Positions 1 to 10,681 of a stretch of 64,000 nt of DNA are shown piece after piece. The notes below the pieces were generated by a model, which made no database searches, was not told the DNA's origin, and was given only the letters and a program-made list of their open reading frames with translations. The DNA comes from Climacium dendroides (lineage: Eukaryota; Streptophyta; Bryopsida; Hypnales; Climaciaceae): positions 29,555,345 to 29,619,344 of the forward strand of contig OX467089.1 in NCBI GenBank assembly GCA_950106755.1. Direction: 5' to 3'. The translations under genes were made by a program, and so were the position numbers. Position 1 is the stretch's first letter; each line of letters starts with the position of its first letter.

Positions 1-447
1 ATCTACTAGCCGACTTTGTCTTCGTGACCGATTGATGGAAGAGGGTAGAGTTGGACATTGTTCACTTGATGTTTCCACACTTTGATGTACCCTTGAAGAC
101 GCACGATGAATTTCAGACGGCGCTGCACACGAGTCCTCTTGTGTTGAACGTGAAAAATCCCTTCCATTTGAGGCATTGCTTGCAACCCTCCCTATGTTTT
201 CACCATCTACATTGTCAAGGGCCGATCTTCGTGGAAATAACCCATTACAACCGGCAAAAAGAGTTCGAATTGACGAAGTCAATTTTGGACATATGCTTAC
301 CCCCCTGTCGCGAACACTGTCTTTGCCTTCATATCCAAGGTGGCTTAACATACGACACTTCCGATTTGCAAACACCAAGTCACATGCCTTGCACTACACT
401 TTACCACTTGATGGAACAACATACCAACCGGAAAAATCCTTACTCAT
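1..447 (-). pseudogene. BED-type zinc-finger gene, 5' part, one in-frame TAG, runs off the window
   Basis: Read on the minus strand from the ATG at 447, the frame stays open to base 1 except for one TAG at 394-396. Just after it comes CKACDLVF, then MLSHLGYEGKD and ICPKL. This C-x2-C ... H ... C spacing is the BED finger found at the N-terminus of plant hAT transposases and their domesticated relatives; it binds DNA. A Ser-rich linker with no recognised domain follows to the window edge. The TAG sits where Gln would fit (GKV-stop-CKAC), so CAG-to-TAG is likely. A CGGACGG array and a TATA motif lie upstream at 700-866. The plus-strand frames over the same bases look like shadows. The transposase core, if any, is outside the window. 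Confidence 0.62.
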
Positions 448-699
448 TGTGGAAAGCTCCGTTCAAGTTCAAGTCCAAGTTCAAGTTCCAATCTTGTCTT
501 CAATTCCAAATGTTTAGGTTCAAATCACCATGTCACATGTATCAAATATAGTCTGTAAGCAAAGCCTTAGAAACCAAAGCCCCCCTGTCCACTGCACTAT
601 GCATTACCAAGCAAGGGACACAAAGATTGCAGCTCCTAGCCCTTGGAAATCTTAGCGTTCAGTTTCTCAGAAGTGCTTGTAAATGCCTTCTTCCTTGCT

Positions 700-706
700 C
701 TTATAC
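700..706 (-). promoter_or_regulatory. TATA box of the BED-finger gene
   Basis: TATAAGA reads on the minus strand about 250 bases before the ATG at 447 and about 60 bases after the edge of the CGGACGG array at 762-866. Other CGGACGG-linked genes in the window have a TATA-type motif in a similar place. Confidence 0.4.
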
Positions 707-761
707 TCCTAATTTGTTGAATGTTGTATGCCTTAGAAGTAACCGTTGCCAACGGTCAGAA

Positions 762-866
762 AACCCGGCGGACGGGGTGGGCGGATGGGGCGGACGGGCG
801 GACGGGAGGGCTGACGGGGCGAACGGGCAGATGGATCAAATGGGCGGTCGTGCGGACAGGGCGGTT
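762..866. repeat. CGGACGG minisatellite, copy 1
   Basis: A short GC-rich run of imperfect CGGACGG/GGGGCGGACG units. It is the first of five such arrays in the window (also 5225-5545, 7675-8005, 10173-10530, 13588-13915). It lies upstream of the minus-strand BED gene. Confidence 0.8.
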
Positions 867-1110
867 TTAGCCTTTTAGGGTGGTCAATTTTACTTAGTTA
901 TTTCTTTACTTCGAACTTTTGGGCTCTTGGTTTAGTTGGTTGCATTCCATCCTAGGGATAACTAGATTACGAAAGTAGTAGAAAACAAGTGTTAAGTACT
1001 ACAACAAAATTCTCAATCATTGACACAATTCACTAAAAATTGGGCATAACATGCACATTTCAAATTTTCAATAAAACTTAGTCCAAGAAAATGAATTTTA
1101 TGATAAAAAC

Positions 1111-1147
<37 letters not shown>

Positions 1148-1333
1148 ATAAATAAATAATTACTTGCAACATGTTTTTCTTCACTACATGTATATGCAAT
1201 ACAAAAAAGTCATGATGGACATGGTAGGCCACGTACAATACTACTACTCATAAAAAAAATGAAGCCCACACTACATAATTATATCCTGAGTGCCATTAAA
1301 ATACGACTACATAGGAAATTAAACATTTCACAA
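867..1333. other. AT-rich spacer with (TA)n microsatellite at 1113-1142
   Basis: No coding frame is supported here. It is the 3' flank of the RING-H2 gene and holds a 30-base TA dinucleotide run. Confidence 0.7.
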
Positions 1334-4300
1334 TTACTTCAACACACTATTATCTTCTTCGGCATCACGAGATGTCCCCTCCCTCACCATGAGTCTTCTA
1401 CTTGTTCGACAAGGCACCGGTTGCGGACTATTTCCATGGCTGCTCCCTCCGCGGTTAGCTTGTACCTGCATGTCAACCCTCTCAAATTGTCGTTTGGTTT
1501 CCGAAGAGTGGTCATCCTCCTCTTCAATCTTCCGTTTATTCTTCTTCTTTGGAGACAGCTCCACTTCGTGGGCCCTCAAAGCTCTCACAGCACAATCTAT
1601 GTCATCTATCAGTTGTTTTATCATTTCATCCTCGCTTTTCATCATCCAAGTTTGTTCGCCTCCCTCTCCTAGATACTTCCTCCACTTGGTTATAATGTCC
1701 TTCATGTTCATGTCAAATGCCCTTGCAACGTCTTCCATCTTATGCTTTGTAGATGATTTACCGTTTAGGTCCACCACAGAACGAACTCTTGCTACTTCTT
1801 CCAACTTTGACAAAATGAGGGCCCGCCCTATCAAATCCGTATTGTAGCCCGCAAATTGCTTTATGACTTTTGGATCACGCTCAACCTCTACCAAGAGGTC
1901 ATTTGGACCCTCTCTCTTCCATTCCTTCTCGGGAATTCGAAAGAACTTTTGGTGCTGTGTGCTCCAATGTCCGCCCATGCTGCGACAGAACAACTCTCGA
2001 GCCTCGCTGTTCTTAATCTCAAAGGCACGCAACTCAACCTCCACGTCAGACGTCATCCAAAAGAATTTATCTTTGGTGGGAAATGGACCATCGCATAGCT
2101 CATATATTTGTGATCGAGCATCCCATTTCATTGGTTTCCCCCAATGCAAATAGTTCTGAAATTTGTATGGCTCTTGGTCAAGTGGAAGGTTCCATCGATT
2201 GTATTCGTGCCCCGTAGGCATACGGTACAAAATCCCTAGCATTTCATACAGCCTTGGACTCAGAGGAATACGGCATTCGGGACAACGGCGTTGAAATTCC
2301 GCCGATCTTTGAATGCAAAACACATGGAATGTATGGCGACACTGTCCCAATGCTATAGCTCCTTCGGGCCCAAAACAACCTTGGCAAAGAGAACAATGAC
2401 CCTCCAAGATGGGAATATTTGGAAAACTTCCTGGCACAAGCTCCTTCTCATGTTGCTGGAAGTGAGCTGACAACGTGCCATAAGGGACCCATCCTTCCTC
2501 CGCTTCCAAAGTCCAATCAATGTTCTCCGTATCATAGGTCTTTCCGTAGTTTAGCCGCTCATACATCCTATCCATGTTCCCCCAAACCGTAAGTTTTAAA
2601 TCAGGGTCCTTTCTTTCCTCCTCCAACTTCTCCACAAAACGCTCATAAGAACTCTTGACATTCTCGTATGCTGTGTCTAATTGCAATGCATACCTCAAGA
2701 GCCCGTTCATGAGTCTGGATGATACTGAGGAATGATCTTGTAGTTGTCGCGCCCACATCATCCACCGTAAATCCGCATTTTCCTTTGGAAGGATTTCACT
2801 TAGTACCCCTACTTCCATCATTCGTTTCATTGTTGATTCGGCCTCATTCTTTCCTCGAACTGCCAAGTCCAATTGATGCTTTAACTCTTCAAATTCCGTA
2901 TTTTGTGATTGCATGGAAGCATCTTCAAATGAGGGGAGAACTATGGATTTAGGACTCGGAATGCGCTGTCGGAGTTCTACGGTCCCATCCTCAGCTTTGC
3001 CCTCGTCAAGAGGAAGAGATAGTTGATCGCTCTCTTGTGTTGGTTCACTTGCCTCTAATAGCCCTGTTCCGCCAGGCGATTGTTGACCTGCCTTCTCGTT
3101 CTGTAATGTCCACAATGTTTTGCGATGCCCTTCTAACATCTCTTTGCATGTCTTCAACTCCAACACCAACTTCTCATTCATAGCCTTGAGATTCTCATTC
3201 ATGGCCTTCAAATTCTCATTCGTTCGCTTCAAAGTCTTGTTATTTTTCTTGACACTCTCATAGGCATTACCCAAGGGCTTCAAGTTTGGGGTCTGCCTCC
3301 AATACAATGTGTTGTATTTGCTCTCCAATATCTCATACTTTGCCTTGAGGTCATCATGATCTTCTTTGGAGTAACGCACCTCCTTCAACTCCAAATTCTG
3401 TTGTTCCAAAATTTTTTTATGCTTAAGGTCTTCCAACTTCTCGTCTTGTAGTTTGTCCGCAAACTCGACAAACTTTCTGAAAGCCAAAGCACCATGAAGA
3501 ACGGATGGTGTCATTTTCGTAAATGTATCAGTTATTTGCACAAGAGCAGGCGTCAATACAGCCACAACTCTAGCTGTACATGATAGAGAATACGCCGTTC
3601 TAAATATCTCGCCAAATCCTGCTGTTGAATTGCCTGAAGTGGAGCTGCGTCCTTCATTTGTAGTGTCACCTTCATTAGGATTTCCTCCTACATGCTCAGG
3701 GCCACCTTCGTTTATAGTGCTCCCTTCATTTCCGCCATTTGTTGCTTCTCTCTGAATTTCAAATTGATTCCATCGGAGGGAACACTGCAACAAGTTCTCC
3801 ATCTCTTCTAGTGGAGGCATCTTTTGTAGAGTCTTGAGATCCTCTGGGCCCAACAAAGCTAGCAATGGATGATCTTGGATAATCGGGGTCTCTTTGTCGT
3901 TGTTTACAGCAGCCTCGTCTTGAGAGTCCATCCTTACATCTGTCGGTTGAGTTGGATGCTCTTCATTTTGGTTTGGTGAAGTCCGAATTGCATTTTCAGG
4001 TCTGGACAGTAGGCTTGGTTTTTTCCTTGATTTAGAAGACGGAGGGACATAGAACATGATGTCTTGTGTTGTATCTGCTAAAAACCGGTCAATACAAGCG
4101 TGAGCCTCCTTCACGTCTTGAATGTCTTCTCTATCTTCAATGTCTTTTATAGGATCCTCTTCTTGGAGCTTCTGTGACATTGATGTAGATCCATGTTCTG
4201 TTGGCCGAGGGAGCTTCATTGCAACGTTGCTTTCTGGCACCCCTTCTAACAGATTTTGTGTAGGGTTCAAATCCGTCGGTGGAGTCAAAAACACCTCTCC

Positions 4301-4960
4301 CTCCACATCGTCCACAAGACAAGTGCTTCCTTTTGTGGGGTCCCCCATACAAACCGGTTCTACTGCCATTTTCTTTCCATTCAGTACTTCCGTACGACGC
4401 ACTTGGATTTCAAGAGGGATCTGAATTGATTCCACAGCATCCTCTAATGCTTTATTTTTTTCACTTGCTTCAAGAAGTTGCGCCTTCGGAACAAACATAT
4501 CAGGGATATGTTTCTGACGTCTGCCAATCGCAAGTGGCAATGTCGCTATCGTAGGATACGTACTCCAATCCACTTGACGGCCCAGTATGAGTTCAGCGTA
4601 AACCATGCCTGCCAAGCTGTAGTTAATTTTGCCTTTGCTCATAGCCTTCTCCGGAAATAAGGCCTTCCACACCTCCATCGAACGGTGCACAAAATGATCA
4701 TTGAGGCAATTCAATGGTTTAAAACAATATTCACGGGTGTGAAGAGGGTAACACTCTCGAGGCCACAACTTTCCAATGTAATACATTTTAACGTATTTGC
4801 GGCACAATTTAGAGGTCCAATACTCCACATCCTCTTTTTCCCAACCCGTCTCAGCCTTGATGCTGACGTCATCCAAAATGTCAAACCGTAGCTCATGACC
4901 AACGCCTTTCGGCTTTGACTTCTTCTTGCCTTCAGTTGCAGCACTACTTGCCCCCGCCAT
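1334..4960 (-). CDS. RING-H2 protein with N-terminal GWE domain and central coiled coils, 1208 aa, intact
   Basis: One uninterrupted frame from ATG at 4960 to TAA at 1334. Residues about 20-160 form a domain shared with broken genes at 8231 and 62704: GWEKEDVEYW, a CRKYVKMYYIGKLW stretch, and a VW...AELILGRQVDW segment. I know no name for it. An acidic low-complexity middle follows. Heptad-rich coiled coils lie around residues 490-620 and repeat near-identical NLKAMNE units. A complete RING-H2 finger sits near residues 855-905: CSLC, then CRHTFHVFC, then CPEC, giving C-x2-C-x14-C-x-H-x2-H-x2-C-x10-C-x2-C. RING-H2 fingers usually act as E3 ubiquitin ligases; activity here is inferred. The tail is basic (PKKKNKRK), possibly a nuclear signal. 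It is the only intact member of its family in the window, with no in-frame stop across 3.6 kb and no intron needed. Confidence 0.85.
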   Translation of the reverse strand: MAGASSAATEGKKKSKPKGVGHELRFDILDDVSIKAETGWEKEDVEYWTSKLCRKYVKMYYIGKLWPRECYPLHTREYCFKPLNCLNDHFVHRSMEVWKALFPEKAMSKGKINYSLAGMVYAELILGRQVDWSTYPTIATLPLAIGRRQKHIPDMFVPKAQLLEASEKNKALEDAVESIQIPLEIQVRRTEVLNGKKMAVEPVCMGDPTKGSTCLVDDVEGEVFLTPPTDLNPTQNLLEGVPESNVAMKLPRPTEHGSTSMSQKLQEEDPIKDIEDREDIQDVKEAHACIDRFLADTTQDIMFYVPPSSKSRKKPSLLSRPENAIRTSPNQNEEHPTQPTDVRMDSQDEAAVNNDKETPIIQDHPLLALLGPEDLKTLQKMPPLEEMENLLQCSLRWNQFEIQREATNGGNEGSTINEGGPEHVGGNPNEGDTTNEGRSSTSGNSTAGFGEIFRTAYSLSCTARVVAVLTPALVQITDTFTKMTPSVLHGALAFRKFVEFADKLQDEKLEDLKHKKILEQQNLELKEVRYSKEDHDDLKAKYEILESKYNTLYWRQTPNLKPLGNAYESVKKNNKTLKRTNENLKAMNENLKAMNEKLVLELKTCKEMLEGHRKTLWTLQNEKAGQQSPGGTGLLEASEPTQESDQLSLPLDEGKAEDGTVELRQRIPSPKSIVLPSFEDASMQSQNTEFEELKHQLDLAVRGKNEAESTMKRMMEVGVLSEILPKENADLRWMMWARQLQDHSSVSSRLMNGLLRYALQLDTAYENVKSSYERFVEKLEEERKDPDLKLTVWGNMDRMYERLNYGKTYDTENIDWTLEAEEGWVPYGTLSAHFQQHEKELVPGSFPNIPILEGHCSLCQGCFGPEGAIALGQCRHTFHVFCIQRSAEFQRRCPECRIPLSPRLYEMLGILYRMPTGHEYNRWNLPLDQEPYKFQNYLHWGKPMKWDARSQIYELCDGPFPTKDKFFWMTSDVEVELRAFEIKNSEARELFCRSMGGHWSTQHQKFFRIPEKEWKREGPNDLLVEVERDPKVIKQFAGYNTDLIGRALILSKLEEVARVRSVVDLNGKSSTKHKMEDVARAFDMNMKDIITKWRKYLGEGGEQTWMMKSEDEMIKQLIDDIDCAVRALRAHEVELSPKKKNKRKIEEEDDHSSETKRQFERVDMQVQANRGGSSHGNSPQPVPCRTSRRLMVREGTSRDAEEDNSVLK

Positions 4961-5224
4961 GACTGCTTGATTGTCGAGTACTCACTTGCAATTTTAGAAT
5001 GGAAATTTCCAATATATAATCCCCGTTCTCTCTAAATATATAATGTGCTTCACTGTCTCCAAATGTATGTAAGTAACCAAGGACCAAAATCCAATGTAGT
5101 ATGATCAAAATATTACCCCCACTCTTCACCACATAGGAGCAACTAGCGCGTGAAGCAATAGTAGCACATCCGACGTGGCAGTGATTCCCAAATGGAAGAG
5201 TGAAAGTGAGGAAATGTGTGTTGG

Positions 5225-5545
5225 CCGTCCGCCAATATACCCGTCCACTCCTAGACCTAAAAGAGGCCCGGGACTGGACCTATCCCGGACCACGCGGACG
5301 TGGCCCGAGCCGGCGGACGGGCAGACGGAGCTGCCCTGTCCGCCGACGAAGCGGACGGCCGGCCCGGCTGTCCAGGTCCGCCCGGCGGACGGGCGGACGG
5401 AGCTGCCCCGTTCGCCGACGAAGCGGCCGGCGTCCAAGTCCGCCCGGCGGACGGGCAGACAAAGCTACCCCGTCCGCCGACCAAGCGGACGACCCGACTG
5501 CGTCCGACCACCCCGTCCACCCCATCCGCCTAGCCCGTCGCCTAT
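5225..5545. repeat. CGGACGG minisatellite, copy 2, with TATA-like motif at its proximal end
   Basis: Degenerate repeats of CGGACGGGCGGACGGAGCTG and relatives over about 320 bases, far more GC-rich than the flanks. The array starts about 265 bases upstream of the minus-strand ATG at 4960. On the minus strand GGGTATATTGG (5232-5242) lies in the gene-proximal end and could serve as the TATA element. Open frames here on both strands are by-products of the repeat. Confidence 0.75.
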
Positions 5546-7335
5546 TATTTCGAGGCGTCCAAATTTTTGACAATTTGGCATGAAGCCTAGGATTCTTCTC
5601 GTTCGCCTTTACTTACTGTCATTTTTTGGGGGTCAATTAAAGTTTCAGCATCCTATGTTTTTCTCATCAACCCAGAAAATAAGAAAGAGACAAGTTATAA
5701 TCAGATTTTAAATAATCATTTAGAGTTCTTTGAAGTTTACAGTGAGACCCTAAACCCTAGAACCCTAAAACCCTAAAACCCTCAACTCTTAGTCTCCTAC
5801 ATTTCAGATTACGCCATTGTAAATTTGTAATATTCATTTGAAATTGTATGCATACAAATTTTAACTAGATATAAAGGATATTATTTTTTTATTTATTTTT
5901 TCATCATGTAGGATATTTCGAAGGGAAAGAAAAAAGCAAAAACATGATCAATATTAGTGATGAAGTGAAACGTTATAATTCCCAATTGACCAAATTGAGA
6001 TGGTGCTACAATCACAACAATTACTTGAAGGGGTTTGGTTTTGGTTCTAGTTTTGAACGTCATGGACAATTTCCATTGACTTCAAGGTGTTTTGTACATA
6101 TGGACTTATGGAGAAGCCAAAAATGTATATAACTTATGCATGTCACACACTGCAACGCCATGTTTGTACTGTATTTTGTAATGCCCTTTTTTTATTAGGA
6201 TTGTTTTAAAAGTAAGGGTATACAAAGACTGTAAGACTTCACAACATTTCTGAAATTAGTAAAACTGTAAAATCCTTACTCATTGTGAAAAGCATTATAA
6301 TCTTCTAATCCATAAAAGATATGTTTTTGTGTTTTTTTTTATTTTTGTTTTTTGTTTTTTTTCCTTGGAGAATTTGCAACGTGAAGCAATAAAAAAATTT
6401 TAGTTTCTATTTGTATAATGTATAAGTTCTTCTTTTATCTAAGCCTGGGTTTATACTGTGCCTAAGGCCGGATGAAAGTCCGGCCGGATTTGCCTTCGAT
6501 CCATTCTTCAATCCAGCCCCAATTTTTTCCATCCGGCCCTACTTAATCTAAAGTGTAAACCCCTTGGGCCGGATTTTCAATTCATGTGCTCTTCAATTTT
6601 ATCAAGGCTCAATTAAAAAACGTCAATAAAAATATGCATGTTTATCTTTTATTTCTTTTTTAATTAAAAACAAAGATTTTTTTCTTTTGTTTCATTTTTC
6701 TTTTTGTTTCTATACATTTTATTTCTAAAATACAAAAAGAAGTTTATTTATTGATTACTTAAAAATAAAATAAAAATTTAATATTTTGGTTTTCCTCTTA
6801 TATAGAATATGCATTTGTAATCAACATGTTTAATGCTAAAACAGAGGTACTTTATTGTAGTTACTTAGATGATTTTCCTTTAAAATTAAATAAAGTAAAT
6901 CCATAAGGGAGTTGCTCAAAAAACACCCGTGCTCTAAGAGTGATCATGACGGAGAGGTACATTTTGCTTTAGTGAATGTACTAGCACATTTTAGGACATG
7001 GTCACTTTTAATGACCATTGCCTTTCAACTTATTCGCCCTCCATAACTAATTACAGAATGATTTAAAAAATATGAAGGAAATCAAGTCACCAAAAAAATA
7101 TGAGGATGAAGGGCTTAACGTGCATTTCAAAATCTACTCTACAATTTTTTAAATGAATCTTTAATGTGGTTTTTTCTCCAAGAGTTAGTGTATTTGAGGC
7201 TCATTTCCAAAAGCCCTCAACACTATGAAAGTCAAGTTTGTGATGGAAACTCTTGTACAAAATCTTGAATAAGAAAATCATAATCAATCATTTTGAAAAT
7301 TGGATTTTTGATGCTAAAGTTAGATTTAAAATAAA

Positions 7336-7402
<67 letters not shown>

Positions 7403-7670
7403 CTAAGAATAGCAACTTGGTTAAGTATTATTAGACTTAGAATCTCTATTCTCATAGATAATTTTCTTTCTTATTTAGTATTTAGGACGCTTTAATTCAT
7501 TTAATTAAGATTTGTTATGAGATTTCAATTTGTTTTCATCAAATTTTTTTGAGATTTCAACTTATGTCCTGTTATAAATTCTGAAAATTTCACTACATGA
7601 CATATTTATTTTATTTTTTAATTAATTTTTAACGAATCTGACTTGAGCATGATGAACTTCAATGTGTATA
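5546..7670. other. AT-rich intergenic DNA with telomere-like repeat and long (TA)n
   Basis: No gene is supported. At 5750-5792 there are several CCCTAAA/CCCTAAAA units in a row (telomere-like, also common in plant promoters). A TA dinucleotide run of about 60 bases spans 7337-7397 and creates a spurious Ile/Tyr frame. The small plus-strand frame at 5944-6132 has no recognisable domain. Confidence 0.6.
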
Positions 7671-7674
7671 AGAA

Positions 7675-8005
7675 CGGCCCGTTCGTCGTCCGCTCGTCCG
7701 CCGTCCACCTGTTCGCCTGTCCGCCGTCCCCCTGTCCGCCCGTCCGCTGTCCGTCCTCCCATCCACTGTCCGTCCTCCCGTCCGCTGTCCGTCCTCCCGT
7801 CCGCTGTCTGTCCTCCCGTCCGCTGTCCGTCCGCTATCCGTCCGACAGTCCGCCGCCCGCTGTCCGTCCGCGGGCTCCGTCCGATGCAGTCGTCCGCAGT
7901 CCGTCGAGGCCGTGCGATTGGACGCGCCAGGGCATATTGCCCGTCCGATCTGGCGGTCGGCCCGTCCGCCCGTCGGATTTGGGCAGTGATGTCAGCATCG
8001 GCGGA
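7675..8005. repeat. CGGACGG minisatellite, copy 3
   Basis: Tandem GTCCGTCCTCCCGTCCGCT-like units of about 20 bases at 7730-7840, becoming more degenerate toward 8005, where the array runs directly into a TATA box. Confidence 0.8.
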
Positions 8006-8008
8006 CGG

Positions 8009-8014
8009 TATAAA
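8009..8014 (+). promoter_or_regulatory. TATA box of the gene at 8231
   Basis: GGTATAAAGAGG follows immediately after the last CGGACGG unit and lies about 220 bases before the ATG at 8231. The spacing allows a leader of roughly 190 bases. Confidence 0.55.
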
Positions 8015-8230
8015 GAGGGGCACGGACGGCCCATTCCGCGCAGTTGTTTCCCTTGCGGAGTGGGCAGATCCAGCGCCAATTGGTATCTGTGAGCCCCTTC
8101 CGACTTGGAGCGTGAACAACTGTGAATGAATTAACTTAATTTTTTGTAATCTCTTCATCACCTTCTCAATTATAGAAATTGTAAACTTCTCACTCAAACA
8201 TTGCATTCGGTGCGGAAAAGAAGGATTACC

Positions 8231-9336
8231 ATGGCTCCAAAAGGATTTCCCAATCCGCTAAAGAAGAGTACAAAGGGAAAATCACAAGACATGGATTGGG
8301 ACGCCTACTTCAACTACTTTTGTGTGGCTGAAGAGGGATGGCAATACGAGCCCAAAGCAGTATGGACTTGCACAACGTGCCGAGAGTATGTGAAAATGTC
8401 ACACATTGCGAAACTCTGGCCAGCAGATAACACGGTTGTATTAGAGAGACAAGTAAGACGGTGGGAAGGTCCTAGAACACTTGCAAGAGTGAACATTTCA
8501 AGCAGAGATACGAGGAGATTTGGGCATCTTGCGGTCTAGGTGCTTCCAAACCAAATATCATGAACTATTCCACCATGGCAATGATTTGGGCGGAGATTGT
8601 ACTCCAGAAAGATGTGGATTGGCGTACGGTGCCTGCAAAGGACAAGAAGACCAAATTGAGCTGTGACAAAGCGGTGATAGACACCAATTGGGTTGGCCCA
8701 AGCGATTGCATGCCGGAGTGGTCTAATCGGGGTCAATTTGGATTTCCTCCGGAACCATTGCCAAATGCAGAGGACAATGATGATGATGATGAAGAAGACT
8801 TACCACCTCCACCTCTACTTCCACAAAGGCACGTACGTCGAGAAGAGCGCGAAGACTTGGACTTCCAAAATCAATTGCGAGAGGCAACAAGAAATAGTAT
8901 TTTGGATCAAGGTCGCCCGCGTCAACAACGGTCACCACCTCGTCATGATCGTGATGTGCGTTGCCCACAATATGGAGGAGGAAGTTCACGTTTTAGCCCT
9001 GACCCCCATGATGACTTCCAAAACATACGAGGAAGCCATGGAAGCACAAGGTTCACGGACTACGGTGGATCTCAATATGGTGGGTCGCAATTCTATCCGG
9101 GGACGGGAGGGCCGGACTCATATGGGCCTCGTGGAAGCTCATACTACACCGGCTCAAGCGAACGAGGGACAAGAGGGGCCGAGGCAAATGCATCACCTCC
9201 TCCACCTCCACCATTTGGGGGTCCATACTTCTCCGATTACGGACAAGGAGGAGGGTCTGGCGGATATGGGTGATGTGGTGGCTTCGGTCCTACACCCGAA
9301 GGTCGAAATGACGATAGTAGTTCGGATTCAGAATAG
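8231..9336 (+). pseudogene. GWE-domain gene, frameshifted relative of the RING-H2 gene's N-terminus
   Basis: The ATG at 8231 opens a frame with EGWQYEPKAVW and CREYVKMSHIAKLWP, matching GWEKEDVEYW and CRKYVKMYYIGKLWP of the 1208-aa protein. After KLWPADN the match moves to another frame (indel near 8430). That frame carries a TAG at 8473-8475, then EHFKQRYEEIW and MIWAEIVLQKDVDW, the counterpart of AELILGRQVDW. The protein then becomes acidic (DDDDEED) and changes to Pro/Gly/Tyr-rich low complexity. A TGA at 9271-9273 interrupts GGYG-stop-CGGFG, and the likely true end is TAG at 9334-9336 after SSSDSE. No RING finger is present. With one frameshift and two internal stops it is probably non-functional. 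Confidence 0.65.
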
Positions 9337-10172
9337 AGTATAATGTAGTTTAACTATTTAAGGATAGAGTAGAAGATGTCTTTTGACTTATTCGGAGGTT
9401 ATGGATTTACTATTATTGTTTAAATGTATTTTGGTGACCACTTTTGTGACCATTAGTGGTCAATGATGTCACTATTTACAACTTTGAACATGCACATCTA
9501 TTGAACATGTTTAGTTGTAGTATCAAAAATCTCTTCTTGGAAATGCTTGACAGTGTTTTTTCTTTTTTAGATTTAGTGCAAGGGTACCGAATGCAATGTT
9601 GACTTTCTGTATTCTTTACCTGCTCTTGGAAGTTGGAAATGAGATTGAAATGCAATTAGTTCTGGAGAATAAATTAGAATCCAAATTCATTTGGAAGAAT
9701 TGTATAATAGTATTGTGGATTTTGATTAGCCCTAATGTAATTGAGCTTATACACATTAAGCCTTCCAATTTTTTGTGTCACGAAGTTCAATGGTTTGACT
9801 TGCAAGAAATATTTGAACTCTTTTTTGCAATTTGAACACCCTCATAGGTAAACATGATAATTTTTAACTCCATAAGGGATATTGTTGTGCTTTCTTTTTT
9901 TCCATAATGTCTAGCATGTCTAGTTTGAATTTGTACGGTTAAAAACTCGAAATTCGAAGAAAATGATAAATGTAATGAAAATATTGACATTTCTTTAGAA
10001 GTAAAAATTTCAAGAAATTGAAGAAAGTTGAGAAGAAGCCTTGGGTCTATTTTTTTTATTATTAGGCATTGAAATGCCCAAATGCCCAATTCCTCCCAAA
10101 CAAGAAGACCTACATGAAGCTTATTGAATGAAAAGGGGGAAAAATCACCCTAAAAATGAGACCGTAGAATTG
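9337..10172. other. AT-rich spacer, nothing recognised
   Basis: 3' flank of the GWE-domain pseudogene. Short open frames here have no domain, no splice logic and AT-driven composition. Confidence 0.55.
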
Positions 10173-10530
10173 AAGCGGACGATCTAAAAATCGCCCCCTC
10201 TGGACCGTCCAATCACGCAGACTGTCCGTCCGCCCGATCAGACGGGCCAGAGGGGGCGCACGGCCACCCCGTCCGCCCGATCGGACGGCCTCTGTTCGAC
10301 CGTGCGGACTGGACGAGGTGTCCGCCAACCCTAAACCGTCCGCTCGGATAGCCAGGAAGAGGCGGACGGCCTCTGTTCGACCGTGCGGACCGGATGAGGT
10401 GGCCGCCAACCCTAGACCGTTCGATCGGACGGCTAGGAAGAGGCGGACGGCCTCCGTTCGCTGTAGGACTGGAATGAGGCCGTCCGCCTCATATAAGACA
10501 AGCGGACGGACCGTCCGCTCTCACTTTTGC
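10173..10530. repeat. CGGACGG minisatellite, copy 4
   Basis: A roughly 90-base higher-order unit is repeated: GAGGCGGACGGCCTCTGTTCG ... GACCGTGCGGAC ... CCGCCAACCCTAAACCGTCCG recurs near 10270, 10360 and 10440 with substitutions. It ends just around a TATA box and a leader that runs into the kinase-like gene. Confidence 0.8.
10492..10497 (+). promoter_or_regulatory. TATA box of the kinase-like gene
   Basis: CATATAAGACAAGCGG lies at the 3' edge of the CGGACGG array and 185-190 bases before the ATG at 10682. The arrangement is the same as at 8009. Confidence 0.5.
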
Positions 10531-10681
10531 CTTCCCCCTTGCATGCAAGAGAGAGCGGAGAGCTAGTGGTTTGACCTCCAATGGCTCCTTTCTTTGGGTG
10601 GGTAAGAATCTAATATTTGGGGTAACTCTTGCCAATTTTTTTATAAAACTTTGACATTCATCATTCTACCGGGTTATCAAC

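Noticed and set aside
51..551. Plus-strand frames of 166 and 113 aa
   Set aside because: They are antisense to the BED finger frame, which has the recognisable motif.
5126..5583. Overlapping Arg/Pro-rich frames in all six phases
   Set aside because: Produced by the CGGACGG array, which has no stops in several phases; the same applies to 7622-8206, 10110-10566 and 13468-14108.
5750..5792. Telomere end
   Set aside because: Only a few CCCTAAA/CCCTAAAA units within ordinary intergenic DNA; at most an interstitial or promoter-type motif.
7253..7495. 80-aa plus-strand frame
   Set aside because: It depends on a (TA)n run giving alternating Tyr and Ile.
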